Numbered from the stretch's first letter, positions 43,360 through 53,235 are shown. The stretch: DNA of 64,000 nt from Achromobacter xylosoxidans (GCF_002192695.1 NZ_MTLG01000110.1:186001-250000), one strand, 5' to 3'. Numbers and translations: made by a program. Notes: generated by a model not told the origin, from the sequence alone.

Positions 43360-45534
43360 GTGTCCAAGAAAACTCGGTTGACAATCTCGCTGTGCGTCCA
43401 GTGCTTCAGCCCGGCAGTTGCGCTATCTTTGATTCTTCCCGCTAGCGCTAGCGCCCAGACAGCGACGCAAACCACGACGCTGCAGCCCGTCACCGTGACC
43501 GCGGGTTCGGTCTCGGAGGAAGACCTGCCCGCGCCCTATGCCGGCGGGCAGGTCGCGCAGGGTGCGCGCCTGGGCCTGATGGGCAATCAGGACGTGATGG
43601 ACACGCCGTTCAACGTCACCAGCTATACCTCCGAGCTGATCCAGAACCAGCAGGCGCGTACCCTGGCGGACGTCATGGCCAACGATCCTTCCGTGCGGTT
43701 CACGACATCGAGCGGACATGCCTACGAGAACTTCCGGATCCGGGGCTTCGACGTCAACCAGAACGATGTGGCGATCAATGGCATGTATGGCCTGGCGCCC
43801 ATGGGCCGCACGCCGCTGGAGTTCGTCGAGCGGGTGGAGGTGCTGAAAGGTCCGAACGCCTTGTTCAGCGGCATGGCGCCCAGCGGTGCGGTGGGCGGCA
43901 CGATCAACCTGGTGCCCAAGCGGGCGGAAGACAAGCCCAATGCCACCTTCGGCGTGAATTGGCAGGCCGACGGCCAGCTGGGTACGACCGTCGACGCTGG
44001 CCGCCGCTTCGGCTCCGCCAATGAATGGGGGGCGCGCGTCAACGGTTCCTTCAGCGACGGCGCCACTACGCTGGACGGCCAATCCAGAAAACGCGAGTTC
44101 CTGTCCGCCGGGCTGGACTATCGCGGCAGTGCCTTGAGCGCGTCGATAGACGCTTACCACAGCCAGGAGTCGTTCTCGGGCGGCACGCCGGCCATGTTCT
44201 GGTTCGGCGGCTCCGTCGTGCCCGACGCGCCCGATCCCCGCATCAACCAGTTCAGCACCGGCTATGGCAGCATCCAGAGCAATGCCGTCATGGCGCGGGC
44301 TGAATACCGCTTCAATGACAGCGTATCGGCCTTCGCCGGCGTGGGCAGGCGCGACAGCCATCAATCGGGCCTGATCAATGGCACCCACGCGCGGCAGATT
44401 GACGCCAACGGCAATTTCACCGGTTCCATCATCGGCCAGCGCGCCTACACGGACGCCACCTCGGTCGAAGGCGGGCTGCGTACGCGTTTCAGCACGGGCA
44501 GCGTGCGGCACGAACTGGTGCTCCAGGCTTCCCTGCTGAAGCTGGAGGACGGATCGGCCACCGGCCCGGCATCGACCTTCAGATCCAATATCTACGACCC
44601 GATCACGCCGGTGATGCCGGCCGTGCCCGGCAGCGCGCCCAAGACGGCGGAGAACACGCTGTCCAGCCTGGCGCTGGTGGACACCATGTCCTTCTTCGAC
44701 GACAGGCTGCTCCTGACCGGCGGCCTGCGCAACCAGCGCGTGAAGACCACCAACTTCGACAAGACCGGCAAGACGACGGCGCGCTATGACGAGGACGCCG
44801 TGACGCCCGCCGTTGCCATCGTCGTCAAGCCCTGGGGACCGGACGTTTCGCTGTATGCCAATTACGTGCAGGGCCTGAGCAAGGGCGATAGCGTCACGGA
44901 CACCACCGCCAGCAACTATGGCCAGGTGTTCGCGCCCTACAAGACCAAGCAGCAGGAGCTGGGCGTCAAGTGGAACGCCGGCACCTTCACCAATACCCTG
45001 GCGTTCTTCCAGATCGACAAACCCATGCTGGTCACGGAGGGTTCCACGGCCAAGCCTACGTATGCGGACGGCGGCGAGAAGCGGGTACGCGGCGTGGAAT
45101 GGAACACGTTCGGTGAGCTGGCCCCGGGCGTGCGCGTGCTGGGCGGCGTCACTTACACGCAAGGCACGCAGGTCAAGACCTCGTATGGCCGCTATGACGG
45201 CAATACCGCGGTGGGCGCGCCGCGTTGGCAGGCCAATACCGGGCTGGAATGGGATACGCCCTGGGTACCCGGCCTGACGTTGAGCGGGCGCGTTCAGGCG
45301 ACTTCGAGCCAGTACGCCGATGCGGCCAACAAACTGCAGATTCCGGGCTGGGGCCAACTGGACCTGGGCGCCCGCTACGCCACGCAGATCAACGGCCGGG
45401 ACGTCGTGTACCGGCTGAATATCAACAACGTGTTCGACAAGCACTATTACGCCGGCAGTTTCAGCGACACGACGCCCATCGTGACGCTGGGTCCGGCGCG
45501 CACCGTTACCGCCTCCGCCAGCATCAGTTTCTGA
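43360..45534 (+). CDS. TonB-dependent siderophore receptor
   Basis: A 724-residue outer-membrane receptor with a signal peptide, a TonB-box-like region near VTVTAGS, a plug with FRIRGFDVNQNDVAINGMYG and VEVLKGPNALFSGM, and a C-terminal barrel strand pair ending VTASASISF. The start is GTG 43360, which gives a clean signal peptide. Plug sequence places it with ferrisiderophore receptors. It begins an operon with membrane proteins and an esterase that should release iron from the ferrisiderophore. Confidence 0.95.
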   Translation: MSKKTRLTISLCVQCFSPAVALSLILPASASAQTATQTTTLQPVTVTAGSVSEEDLPAPYAGGQVAQGARLGLMGNQDVMDTPFNVTSYTSELIQNQQARTLADVMANDPSVRFTTSSGHAYENFRIRGFDVNQNDVAINGMYGLAPMGRTPLEFVERVEVLKGPNALFSGMAPSGAVGGTINLVPKRAEDKPNATFGVNWQADGQLGTTVDAGRRFGSANEWGARVNGSFSDGATTLDGQSRKREFLSAGLDYRGSALSASIDAYHSQESFSGGTPAMFWFGGSVVPDAPDPRINQFSTGYGSIQSNAVMARAEYRFNDSVSAFAGVGRRDSHQSGLINGTHARQIDANGNFTGSIIGQRAYTDATSVEGGLRTRFSTGSVRHELVLQASLLKLEDGSATGPASTFRSNIYDPITPVMPAVPGSAPKTAENTLSSLALVDTMSFFDDRLLLTGGLRNQRVKTTNFDKTGKTTARYDEDAVTPAVAIVVKPWGPDVSLYANYVQGLSKGDSVTDTTASNYGQVFAPYKTKQQELGVKWNAGTFTNTLAFFQIDKPMLVTEGSTAKPTYADGGEKRVRGVEWNTFGELAPGVRVLGGVTYTQGTQVKTSYGRYDGNTAVGAPRWQANTGLEWDTPWVPGLTLSGRVQATSSQYADAANKLQIPGWGQLDLGARYATQINGRDVVYRLNINNVFDKHYYAGSFSDTTPIVTLGPARTVTASASISF

Positions 45535-45536
45535 CC

Positions 45537-45824
45537 ATGGGAGTTCTGATTCTCTTCAGCCTGGCAAGCCTGTTCCTGGGCTGCTTCTGTATCTATCGCG
45601 CTTCGCCCAACCAGCGATGGGGCGCCGCGTCCTGGCCGGCCCCGTACGCCCGCGTCGCAGGGGGGCTGCTGCTGGCGCTGGGAGGCTGGGGCTGCCTGGG
45701 CGCATTCTCCGCCGTTGCCGCCGTGTTCGTGTTCTGCACGGCCCTGATGCTGTTCTTCAGCCTGATGCCATATCTGGGTGTGCTGGCGGGCCTGCGCGGA
45801 AGCGATACGCATGAAACCCGCTAA
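45537..45824 (+). CDS. small membrane protein of siderophore operon (DUF3325-like)
   Basis: A 95-residue protein with two or three hydrophobic segments (GVLILFSLASLFLGCFCIY; VAGGLLLALGGWGCLGAF; AVFVFCTALMLFFSLMPYLGVL). It follows the receptor stop by 2 bp and overlaps the next gene by 14 bp. Small proteins like this accompany PepSY proteins in siderophore loci; the DUF3325 label is from context and general pattern. Confidence 0.65.
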   Translation: MGVLILFSLASLFLGCFCIYRASPNQRWGAASWPAPYARVAGGLLLALGGWGCLGAFSAVAAVFVFCTALMLFFSLMPYLGVLAGLRGSDTHETR

Positions 45825-46101
45825 GCCCGCGCCGATACGGCGCGATTGGATCTCCAAGAGCCTGGCGGGCGTGCTGCTGGGCTTCGCGCTTGCCATGGGC
45901 GCCAGCGCGGCGCTTGCCGCGCTGACTGCCGATGTTCCTCTGGCGACACGCTCGCAGTTGGCCATGTGGCTGGTGCCGCCGGTCTGGCTGGGCATCGCGA
46001 GCGCCGTCTATTTCTTCGCCAGCGGCCTGCGCGCCTGGATCTGGCTGGGCGGCGCATGCGCGCTGCTATATGGCGGGCTGTTTTTCGCCAAGGCGATCTG
46101 A
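45811..46101 (+). CDS. small membrane protein of siderophore operon (DUF3649-like)
   Basis: A 96-residue protein with a basic N-terminus and three hydrophobic segments (LAGVLLGFALAMGASAALAAL; LVPPVWLGIASAVYFFASGL; IWLGGACALLYGGLFFAKAI). It overlaps the previous gene and precedes the PepSY gene by 15 bp. Iron-uptake membrane proteins of this size occur in comparable clusters; no mechanism is known. Confidence 0.65.
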   Translation: MKPAKPAPIRRDWISKSLAGVLLGFALAMGASAALAALTADVPLATRSQLAMWLVPPVWLGIASAVYFFASGLRAWIWLGGACALLYGGLFFAKAI

Positions 46102-46116
46102 GGGGAGTCCGCGACC

Positions 46117-47745
46117 ATGAGAGCCGACTACATACGCATCTACAAATCCGTCCACACCTGGACGGGCATCCTGAGCGGCATGGCGCTGTTCATCGCTTTC
46201 TACGCTGGCGCGCTGACCGTATTCAAGGAACCGGTCACCCGTTGGGCGACGCCGCCTGCGGCGGTCTCGCCTGTGCCGCTGGAAGAGGCGCCCGCGCTCA
46301 TCGCCAGGACCCTGCAAGCGCGGCCGGATGTGGCCAAGGGGTTCAGCATCCATTTGCAGGATGCCGAAAACGTGCCGGCCCGCATGGGCTGGGAAGTCCG
46401 TGACGGGCAGGCCGACGACCACGACGAATCGTCGATCCGCCACTATGTTGCCTACCTGGATGGGGGAGGCGAGTTGCGGCTGGAGCAGTCCGACCCCAGC
46501 GGGCTGATGCCGTTCATCGACGTGCTGCACCGCGTGGTGGGCCTGCCCGCGGACAGCGATCCCAACCGCTGGTTCATGGGCATCGTCGCATCGCTCTATG
46601 CAATCGCCCTGGTGTCGGGCGTGATCGTGCTGTTGCCGTCGTTGGTCAAGGACTTCTTCGCCTTGCGGGTTGGCAAGAACCTGAAGCGGATGTGGCTGGA
46701 TGCGCACAACGTGGTGGGCATCGTGTCGCTGCCATTTCACATCGTCATGGCGTTGAGCTCCGTGGTGTTCGCGTTTCACGACGGAATCTACGACCTGCAG
46801 GACAAGCTGATGTACGAAGGCCAGCTGGAATCCGTTTTCCAGCGCGCCGGCGGCAGCGCGGCGGCTGGAGAGACCAGAAATCCCGCAGACATGCTGACGC
46901 CCGTGCAACTGGCAGCCCAGGCGCGCGGCCTGGCGCCAGGCTTCGAGCCAAGCGCGCTGCAGTATCAGCAGGTCACCAGCTCCCGCGCCATCGTGCGCGT
47001 CTGGGGCAAGGACGACAGCGCGGTGTCGCCGCGGGCGCGGGGCGGCTTCGTGGCGCTCGATCCCTACACCGGCAAGGTGCTCAACCGCGACTATCTGCCG
47101 GGCGGTCAGGATGCGCCCAACCTCTGGGTCAGCAGCTTCTTCGCGCTGCACATGGCTTCCTTCGGCGGCGCGGCGGTGCAGTGGCTCTATTTCCTGCTGG
47201 GGCTGGCGGGCGCATGGCTCTTCTACAGCGGCAACCTGCTATGGATAGAAACCCGCCGCAAGCGCGCCAACCGGCAGACCGGCGAGATTCCGGTGCAGCG
47301 CTTGGATACGCGGCTGATGGCGTCGGCGACCGTGGGCGTCTGCCTGGGAAGCGTGTGTGGCATTTCGTTGATGATGGTCGCGTCCAAATGGTTGAGCGGG
47401 CACGTAGGCGATCTGAATGCCTGGCTGCGGGGGCTGTACTACATGGCGTTCTTCGCCAGCCTGGCCTGGGCATTCCTGCGCGGGGGCGCGGCTGCAGGGG
47501 TGCATCTGCTATGGGTGGCGGCAGTCTTGACGCTGGCGATACCGGCGGCCTCGCTCGTGGGCGGGCTGTTTCCCGCCTCCGGGCTTTGGGCGCACACGTC
47601 GGCCGCGGCGCTGGCAGTGGATGCGACGGCCCTGGCGGCAGGGCTGGGATTTGCCTGGATCGCGAAGGCCAGCGCGCGCAGGATCGGACGGGGCGACGCT
47701 GACAGCGCATGGGCGCCCAGAAAGCTCGCCGCGCGCGAAGGATAG
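46117..47745 (+). CDS. PepSY-associated transmembrane protein, ferrisiderophore reductase-like
   Basis: A 542-residue inner-membrane protein. An N-terminal helix (SVHTWTGILSGMALFIAFYAGAL) carries a heme-ligand-type His, as in PepSY/PiuB proteins. There are further His-containing helices near NVVGIVSLPFHIVMALSSVVF and SFFALHMASFGG, and several C-terminal helices. Such proteins are thought to reduce ferric siderophores using quinol electrons. The operon position agrees with that. Confidence 0.88.
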   Translation: MRADYIRIYKSVHTWTGILSGMALFIAFYAGALTVFKEPVTRWATPPAAVSPVPLEEAPALIARTLQARPDVAKGFSIHLQDAENVPARMGWEVRDGQADDHDESSIRHYVAYLDGGGELRLEQSDPSGLMPFIDVLHRVVGLPADSDPNRWFMGIVASLYAIALVSGVIVLLPSLVKDFFALRVGKNLKRMWLDAHNVVGIVSLPFHIVMALSSVVFAFHDGIYDLQDKLMYEGQLESVFQRAGGSAAAGETRNPADMLTPVQLAAQARGLAPGFEPSALQYQQVTSSRAIVRVWGKDDSAVSPRARGGFVALDPYTGKVLNRDYLPGGQDAPNLWVSSFFALHMASFGGAAVQWLYFLLGLAGAWLFYSGNLLWIETRRKRANRQTGEIPVQRLDTRLMASATVGVCLGSVCGISLMMVASKWLSGHVGDLNAWLRGLYYMAFFASLAWAFLRGGAAAGVHLLWVAAVLTLAIPAASLVGGLFPASGLWAHTSAAALAVDATALAAGLGFAWIAKASARRIGRGDADSAWAPRKLAAREG

Positions 47746-47781
47746 CGGACCGCTGCGAACGGGCCGTGAACAAACGAACGG

Positions 47782-49383
47782 ATGAATATGCGTAAAAAGA
47801 ACAGATTGGAATGGCGGGATTGGATGTCGTCGGCCGTGCTGGCGGTTTCGATGATAGGCGTGGCGCCGGGCATGGCCGCGGCGCAGTCCAGGCAGGGCGC
47901 CGTCACACCCGGGGCCCATGTGGACGAACGAATTTCGCTACAGAAGGGAGAGTTTCTTGCGGGCACCTGGGCCGCTGAATCCGGCGTGATCCTGGAGCTG
48001 CTGGACAGCGCCGGGCGGCACGTACGCCGGTTGAGCGACGGCGAGAAGCCGGCCGGGGCTTTGATGCTGGTGGCGCCCAAGGACGATATCTACACCGTGC
48101 GCGCGCAGGGCCAGGGAGTGTTCCGCTGGGCAGTGACGGAACGCCTACCCCTTGCGGAACAACGTGCGCCCGCGCCGGCGTTCGACAGCCCGAGGCTGGC
48201 CGCGCTGGCGGCGACGCTGGCTGGGGGCGGCACGACGGATGCTTTTTGGGATGAGGTGGCGCAGCGAGGCACGCCGCTGGTCGAGGCCGTGGACGCCAAG
48301 CATGACCGCGTCACGTTTCTGTGGCGTGGCGCCGAACGCAATGTGCGCCTGTTCGGCGGGCCATCGTCGGACCATGCTCAGTTGGCGCGCCTGGGCAATT
48401 CCGATGTATGGCAGGCCAGCTTCGTCGTTCCCCGGTCCACGCGCCTGTCATATCGCCTGGCGCCCGATGTGCCGGAGCTTCCGGGCTCCGGCATGGCGCG
48501 GCGCCGCGCGATTCTGGCCACGGCGCAGGCCGATCCGCACAATCGCAAGGCATACCCCGTGCGCGGCGTCGACGCGTACCAGACCTATTCCATGCTGGAG
48601 CTGGCGGACGCGCCGCCGCAGCCATGGGTCGAATCCCGCGCGGACGTGCGGCAGGGAACCGTCGAGACCCTGGAGCTGCGCAGCGATCTCATGCGCAACA
48701 CGCGCAAGATCCACCTGTATCGTCCTGCCGGTTGGCAGTCTGGCGCGGCGGACAATCACGTGCTGGTGCTGTTCGATGCCGGGGCCTATCTGGGCCGCGT
48801 GCCCACGCCCACCATTCTGGACAACATGATAGCCGCTGGCGTCATTCCCCCCACGGCGGCGCTGCTCATCGACAACCCCACGGCGGAGTCGCGCAGCCAG
48901 GAGTTGCCGCCCAATCCGGACTTTGCGGACTTCCTGGCGAAAGAGTTGATGCCATGGGCACGCAAACAAGGCATCAGCGCGCCTGCCGCGCGCACGGTCA
49001 TCGGCGGTTCCAGCTACGGCGGGTTGGCGTCGGCCTATGCGGCGTTGCGCCACCCCGAAGTGTTCGGCAACGTGCTTAGCCAGTCAGGTTCCTATTGGTG
49101 GTCGCCTGCGGGCGAGGAGGACCAGTGGCTGACGCGGCAGTTCGTCGCGGTGCGCAAGCTGCCGGTGCGCTTCTTCCTCGGCGCCGGCCTGTTCGAGTCC
49201 GGACGCGGCGGTCAGCCGGGCATCCTGGAGACCAACCGGCATCTGCGGGACGTGCTGCGCGCTAAGGGCTATCTGGTGACCCACCGCGAGGTGGCGGGCG
49301 GGCATGACTACCTGGTCTGGCGCGGGACCCTGTCGGACGGCTTGCTGGATTTGATCGGCACCGGCAAGCAGGGCGGCGGATAA
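47782..49383 (+). CDS. enterochelin-esterase-like (Fes) hydrolase, exported
   Basis: A 533-residue protein. A signal peptide with cleavage near MAAAQS sits at the N-terminus, then an N-terminal beta domain, and a C-terminal alpha/beta hydrolase with Ser in GGSSYGGLAS near residue 413, an Asp and a late His in EVAGGHDYLVW. This is the Fes/esterase D layout. Unlike cytoplasmic Fes, the signal peptide predicts action in the periplasm, where the ferric complex would be cut before passage across the inner membrane. It ends the siderophore operon. Confidence 0.88.
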   Translation: MNMRKKNRLEWRDWMSSAVLAVSMIGVAPGMAAAQSRQGAVTPGAHVDERISLQKGEFLAGTWAAESGVILELLDSAGRHVRRLSDGEKPAGALMLVAPKDDIYTVRAQGQGVFRWAVTERLPLAEQRAPAPAFDSPRLAALAATLAGGGTTDAFWDEVAQRGTPLVEAVDAKHDRVTFLWRGAERNVRLFGGPSSDHAQLARLGNSDVWQASFVVPRSTRLSYRLAPDVPELPGSGMARRRAILATAQADPHNRKAYPVRGVDAYQTYSMLELADAPPQPWVESRADVRQGTVETLELRSDLMRNTRKIHLYRPAGWQSGAADNHVLVLFDAGAYLGRVPTPTILDNMIAAGVIPPTAALLIDNPTAESRSQELPPNPDFADFLAKELMPWARKQGISAPAARTVIGGSSYGGLASAYAALRHPEVFGNVLSQSGSYWWSPAGEEDQWLTRQFVAVRKLPVRFFLGAGLFESGRGGQPGILETNRHLRDVLRAKGYLVTHREVAGGHDYLVWRGTLSDGLLDLIGTGKQGGG

Positions 49384-49410
49384 GCCCGGCTTGAAAGCCG
49401 GCAAGACTGC

Positions 49411-49740
49411 TCAGTCGGCGTCTTCGGACGCCTTGTCATGCTCATCCCACCAGTCGCCCAGCGCATCCAGCAGCGGCACAAGCATCCTTCCCGAAGGCGT
49501 GAGCTCGTATTCCACGCGCCGCGGATAACCGTCGTAATCGGTGCGCTGGACGATGCCGGCCAGCTCCAGCTTGCACAGCTCCAGCGTCAGCATCCGATGC
49601 GAGATGGTCGGATTGTCGCGGCGTAGATCGCTGAAGCGCTTGGTGCCTTCCTTGAGGTAGTAGATCAGCAGCGTCGGCCATCTGCCGCTCAGTATCTGCA
49701 TGACTTCTTCGATGGGGCAGTGCGAAACCAGGTCTTTCAT
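49411..49740 (-). CDS. HxlR-family transcriptional regulator
   Basis: A 109-residue winged-helix protein with HxlR landmarks CPIEEVMQILSGRWPTLLIYYL, RFSDLRRDNPTISHRMLTLEL and a wing in YPRRVEYELTPSG. The single N-terminal Cys of the family is present. It is divergent from the GST gene at 49845. A GTAA-T-TTAC dyad lies between them at 49768-49776 and could be its operator. Confidence 0.92.
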   Translation of the reverse strand: MKDLVSHCPIEEVMQILSGRWPTLLIYYLKEGTKRFSDLRRDNPTISHRMLTLELCKLELAGIVQRTDYDGYPRRVEYELTPSGRMLVPLLDALGDWWDEHDKASEDAD

Positions 49741-49844
49741 GGGCGGGGCATGGTGACAAAAATGTGCGTAATTTACTTAGGCTATCAGATCCGTAGAATT
49801 CAATCCGCTGCGCAGCGTGACCCTCATCTACGGAGAAAAAAATC

Positions 49845-50549
49845 TTGGAACCCATTCTTGTCTATGGCTTTCCGCTGGGAAGTTCCATGGGGCTCGTCGC
49901 TGCGCTGGAGTGGCTGGGCCAACCCTATCGTCTGTGCCGCGTGGACATGCTTGGCGAAATGCGGCTGCCGTCCTATGCGCGGATAAACCCGCGCCATGAG
50001 ACCCCTGCATTCGTCAGCGAACAGGGCGCGGTTTTCACGGAAACCATGGCGATTGCACGCTGGATCGAAAACCGTGATGACGAGCGCAGGATCAGCTTCG
50101 ATCCTCTGTCGCCGGAATCCGACCGCATGAACCAGTTCATGGCTTTTCTGAACACTGGATTCACCGCCGCCTTCACCCCGCATTGGGTCGCTCTGGAAAT
50201 GGATCCGCCTGATCCGGCCTTGCAGAAAACGCTGCGGGAATGGGGCGCGCAACGCGTCATCGAACGGCATGACAAGCTCGAGGCGATGCTGGGCGACACG
50301 CCGTTCCTGGTGGGCGGTCGCCCGACGCTGGCGGATGCCGTGCTGGTCGGCGTGGCGCGCTGGCTCGATTTCCATGAGGTCGCCGCAAAATCCCGCTGGC
50401 CGAAGCTGGCGGCGCTGCGGCAGCGCCTGGAGAGCGACCCGGCGGTCAAATATGCGATCTCGTTGGAAGATGGCGCAAGCCCTGCCTATTCGGGGCTTTG
50501 CAAGGGCCATGTGCCGCTGGAAACGCTGATCGCCACATACGGGAAGTAG
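49845..50549 (+). CDS. glutathione S-transferase family protein
   Basis: A 234-residue protein with an N-terminal thioredoxin-like domain (LVYGFPLGSSMGLVAALEWLGQPY; cis-Pro in ETPAF) and an all-helical C-terminal domain (FLVGGRPTLADAVLVGVARWL). It would conjugate or use glutathione in detoxification. The divergent HxlR gene suggests redox- or electrophile-controlled expression. Confidence 0.9.
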   Translation: MEPILVYGFPLGSSMGLVAALEWLGQPYRLCRVDMLGEMRLPSYARINPRHETPAFVSEQGAVFTETMAIARWIENRDDERRISFDPLSPESDRMNQFMAFLNTGFTAAFTPHWVALEMDPPDPALQKTLREWGAQRVIERHDKLEAMLGDTPFLVGGRPTLADAVLVGVARWLDFHEVAAKSRWPKLAALRQRLESDPAVKYAISLEDGASPAYSGLCKGHVPLETLIATYGK

Positions 50550-50597
50550 GCGGCGGGCACGCCGAAGCGTGCCGCCTGCCGCTGCGCGCGTCTGCGC

Positions 50598-50649
50598 GTC
50601 TGCTACGCGCGTCCGTTACACGCGTCTGCTACGCGCGTCCGTTACACGC
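50598..50649. repeat. tandem 26 bp repeat at the end of the MscS gene
   Basis: Two perfect 26 bp units, each starting GTCTGCTACGCGCG, lie back to back at 50598-50623 and 50624-50649. The second includes the stop codon of the MscS gene. A third partial unit may extend to the left. Confidence 0.8.
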
Positions 50650-53119
50650 GTGACGCTTCGCCTTCCTCGCGTGCCTCGAGTTCGTTGCCCAGCACTTCGG
50701 CCGAATCTTCGCCGCGCGGCGCGGGTTCCAGCGGACGCCGGGTGTGCCCGGCGGCGCGCGCGTCCTCGCCTTCGTCGGGGCGCTCGGATTGCACGAAGAC
50801 GTTCGCGGGCGGCGCGTAACCCCGCTTGTCCTGGCCGAAGTACACCACGGTGTGCGGGTAGGGCAGCTCGATGCCGGCGGCGTCGAAGTGTTTCTTCAGC
50901 AGGCGGTTATAGCCGCGCTGCACGGCCCACTGCATGCCGGGCGTGGTCTTGATCAGGATCCGGATGGTCACGCCCTTCTCGTTGACCGCCGTGACGCCCG
51001 CCACCGTGATGTCTTCCAGGATCTCAGGCCCCAGCACGGTGTCGGTCATCAGCTCGGCGAAGGCGGCGCGCAGGTGCACGATGGCGTCGTCCACGCTTTC
51101 GCGATGCGCGATGGTGTATTCGCCCAGGTGGTACGAGAAGTCGCGCATGTGGTTGGCGACGACGTCCACCGACGAGAACGGCACCAGATGGTAGCCGCCG
51201 TCCAGGGTGCGGATGCCGACCGAGCGTATGGTCATCTTTTCGACGGTGCCGAACACGCCTGCGACCTGCACCACGTCGTTCTCGTTCATGCCGTTCTCAA
51301 GCTGGATGAAGATGCCCGTGATGATGTCCTGGACCAGCTTCTGCGCGCCGAAGCCGATGGCCAGGCCGACCACGCCGGCGCCGGCGATCAACGGTCCGAC
51401 GTCGATGCCGATCTGCGACAGCAGCACCATCAGCGTCATCGTCACGATGACGATCAGCGCCGCGTTGCGGAACAGCGCCAGCAGCGTGCGCTCGCGCGCG
51501 CTGGGCATGCCGCGTCCTTCGCTCTGGCTGAGGCGGTGCTCGATGATGCTGGCGATCACGGTCCAGGCCAGGGCGGCTATCAGCAGCACGATGACGATGT
51601 TCACCGTCATCCTGATGGCCGCGCCGCCGGCATCCGAGGCCAGCCACCGCGACAGGTCGAAGGCGCGCCACGCGTCGAGCACCAACAGCACCAGGACGAT
51701 GCGGATGATCAGGCCGATCAGTTTCAAGGTGGCGGGCACATAGGCGTTGACGCGCGCCTCCAGTAGCGGCAGGCGTTTGCGCAGGTCGTCCGGCAGCCTG
51801 ATGGGCTTGGCCAGCACGGTGTTCAGGAACAGGATCAACAGGCTGCCCACGCCGATGACCAGCAGGGTCTGCGCGGTGGCGCGAGCCATGAACGGCAGCG
51901 CGTTGGTCGGGTCCACCTGGCTGACCACCAACAGGATGGTGAAATAGCCTATGCCCAGCACATGCCACACGCGCGCCAGGATGTGCAGCCGCGAGCCCAT
52001 GAAGGTCGTCGCGCTGGCGGCGCGCCGGTCCAGGTGCCCGCGCACCGTCTGGCGGTTGCGCCAGATGACGCGCACCGCATACACGTACACGGCCAGCATG
52101 ATCAGCAGGTTGGCCAGCCGGCCCAGCGCGGGCGACAGCGAGGCCGACACCACGGGATCGATCAGCAGCGTGCCGTAGCCTGCGGCGCTGGCGATGCGCA
52201 GCAGCCACGTATTCCAATACCTGGCGTTTTCGTCTGTCATGGGCAAGAGGCGCAGGTGCGGATGCTTGACGGAGAACACCGTGCGGATCAGTACCTTGAC
52301 GAGTTCGACCGACACGAAGGCTCGCAGGAACACGGCCGCCAGAGCGTCCAGCGTGCCGCGCCCGGGCGTGCCCCATAGCGCCGCGGCGCCGCCCGCCATG
52401 GCGGCAAGCAGCACCACGCCCGCATCGATGGCCAGCGCGCCCACGATGGCACCCGCGCGGCGCGACAGCACGCGCATGGAGGCGGGCGCGCCGCGCCTGG
52501 GCGGCGCTTCTGGCGCGTGGCGCAGTTCTGCCACCCAGCGGTCGATGCGGCCGTAGACGTACATGGCAATCATCCGCAGCAGAATGAAGGCCAGGATGGT
52601 GGCGGCCGCTGCCAACGCGAGAGGCTTCAAGACATGGCCTGCGGCGTCGCTGTCCATGCGCAGGCTGTCGCCCGAGGCCAGTGCGCGCATGTCTTCCACG
52701 CCCTGGCCCATGTCGGTCGCGAGGCCCGTCAGGAAGCGCTGGACGTTGTCGGCCAGGCGTTCCTGCAGGCCGGGTTCGGCGGGCTGCGCGGGAGCCGAGG
52801 CCGTGCCTGCGGGTCGGGCTGAGGCGGGTTTTGCGCCGGACGCCTGCGCGCGCAGCTCGTCCACCAGCGCCTTGCGCGCTTCGGGATTCTCCAGCAAGTC
52901 CGCCAGGGCCGCCGGAGTCAGCGCGGAGGACGGCGCCGCCGCCGCTTGCGGCTGCAGCAGCCCCGCAGCCTGGGTTTGCCAGGAAAGGGCAAGGCAACAC
53001 AGCATTGCCGCCAGCAGCAGGGCCGCCAGCCAGGGCCTGGGCCGTCGGCGCCGCCGCGAAGGGGCGGCCTGGACGGAAGGCGGGAAAGGACGCGATGCTG
53101 TCGTTGCGGATCTAACCAC
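50642..53119 (-). CDS. large MscS-family mechanosensitive channel (YbiO-like)
   Basis: An 825-residue protein. A signal peptide and a long N-terminal periplasmic region are followed by about ten TM segments, then the MscS pore helix GPLIAGAGVVGLAIGFGAQKLVQDIITG and the cytoplasmic beta/alpha domains. The size is that of the YbiO class. It opens on hypo-osmotic shock to release solutes. The start is a GTG at 53119. The C-terminal tail is highly charged (RPDEGEDARAAGH). Confidence 0.93.
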   Translation of the reverse strand: MVRSATTASRPFPPSVQAAPSRRRRRPRPWLAALLLAAMLCCLALSWQTQAAGLLQPQAAAAPSSALTPAALADLLENPEARKALVDELRAQASGAKPASARPAGTASAPAQPAEPGLQERLADNVQRFLTGLATDMGQGVEDMRALASGDSLRMDSDAAGHVLKPLALAAAATILAFILLRMIAMYVYGRIDRWVAELRHAPEAPPRRGAPASMRVLSRRAGAIVGALAIDAGVVLLAAMAGGAAALWGTPGRGTLDALAAVFLRAFVSVELVKVLIRTVFSVKHPHLRLLPMTDENARYWNTWLLRIASAAGYGTLLIDPVVSASLSPALGRLANLLIMLAVYVYAVRVIWRNRQTVRGHLDRRAASATTFMGSRLHILARVWHVLGIGYFTILLVVSQVDPTNALPFMARATAQTLLVIGVGSLLILFLNTVLAKPIRLPDDLRKRLPLLEARVNAYVPATLKLIGLIIRIVLVLLVLDAWRAFDLSRWLASDAGGAAIRMTVNIVIVLLIAALAWTVIASIIEHRLSQSEGRGMPSARERTLLALFRNAALIVIVTMTLMVLLSQIGIDVGPLIAGAGVVGLAIGFGAQKLVQDIITGIFIQLENGMNENDVVQVAGVFGTVEKMTIRSVGIRTLDGGYHLVPFSSVDVVANHMRDFSYHLGEYTIAHRESVDDAIVHLRAAFAELMTDTVLGPEILEDITVAGVTAVNEKGVTIRILIKTTPGMQWAVQRGYNRLLKKHFDAAGIELPYPHTVVYFGQDKRGYAPPANVFVQSERPDEGEDARAAGHTRRPLEPAPRGEDSAEVLGNELEAREEGEASRV

Positions 53120-53235
53120 TAGTGAATCTCCTGTGCGATCTGGGCAAAAAATGGGGGCGAAACCGTGGCGCGCTTAAGAAATCCGGCGCGTCGCCGTTAG
53201 TGCAGATGGCTCAACTCTGGTCTGGAGCTTTTTTC

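Noticed and set aside
43423..45444. 673-codon open frame on the minus strand
   Set aside because: It mirrors the TonB receptor gene, which has strong homology and a signal peptide on the plus strand.
49386..49401. CCGGCTT/AAGCCGG hairpin as a terminator between the esterase and HxlR genes
   Set aside because: The loop would be only two bases and no T-tract follows on either strand.
50598..50649. Tandem repeat considered as a CRISPR array
   Set aside because: Units are contiguous without spacers and only two are present.
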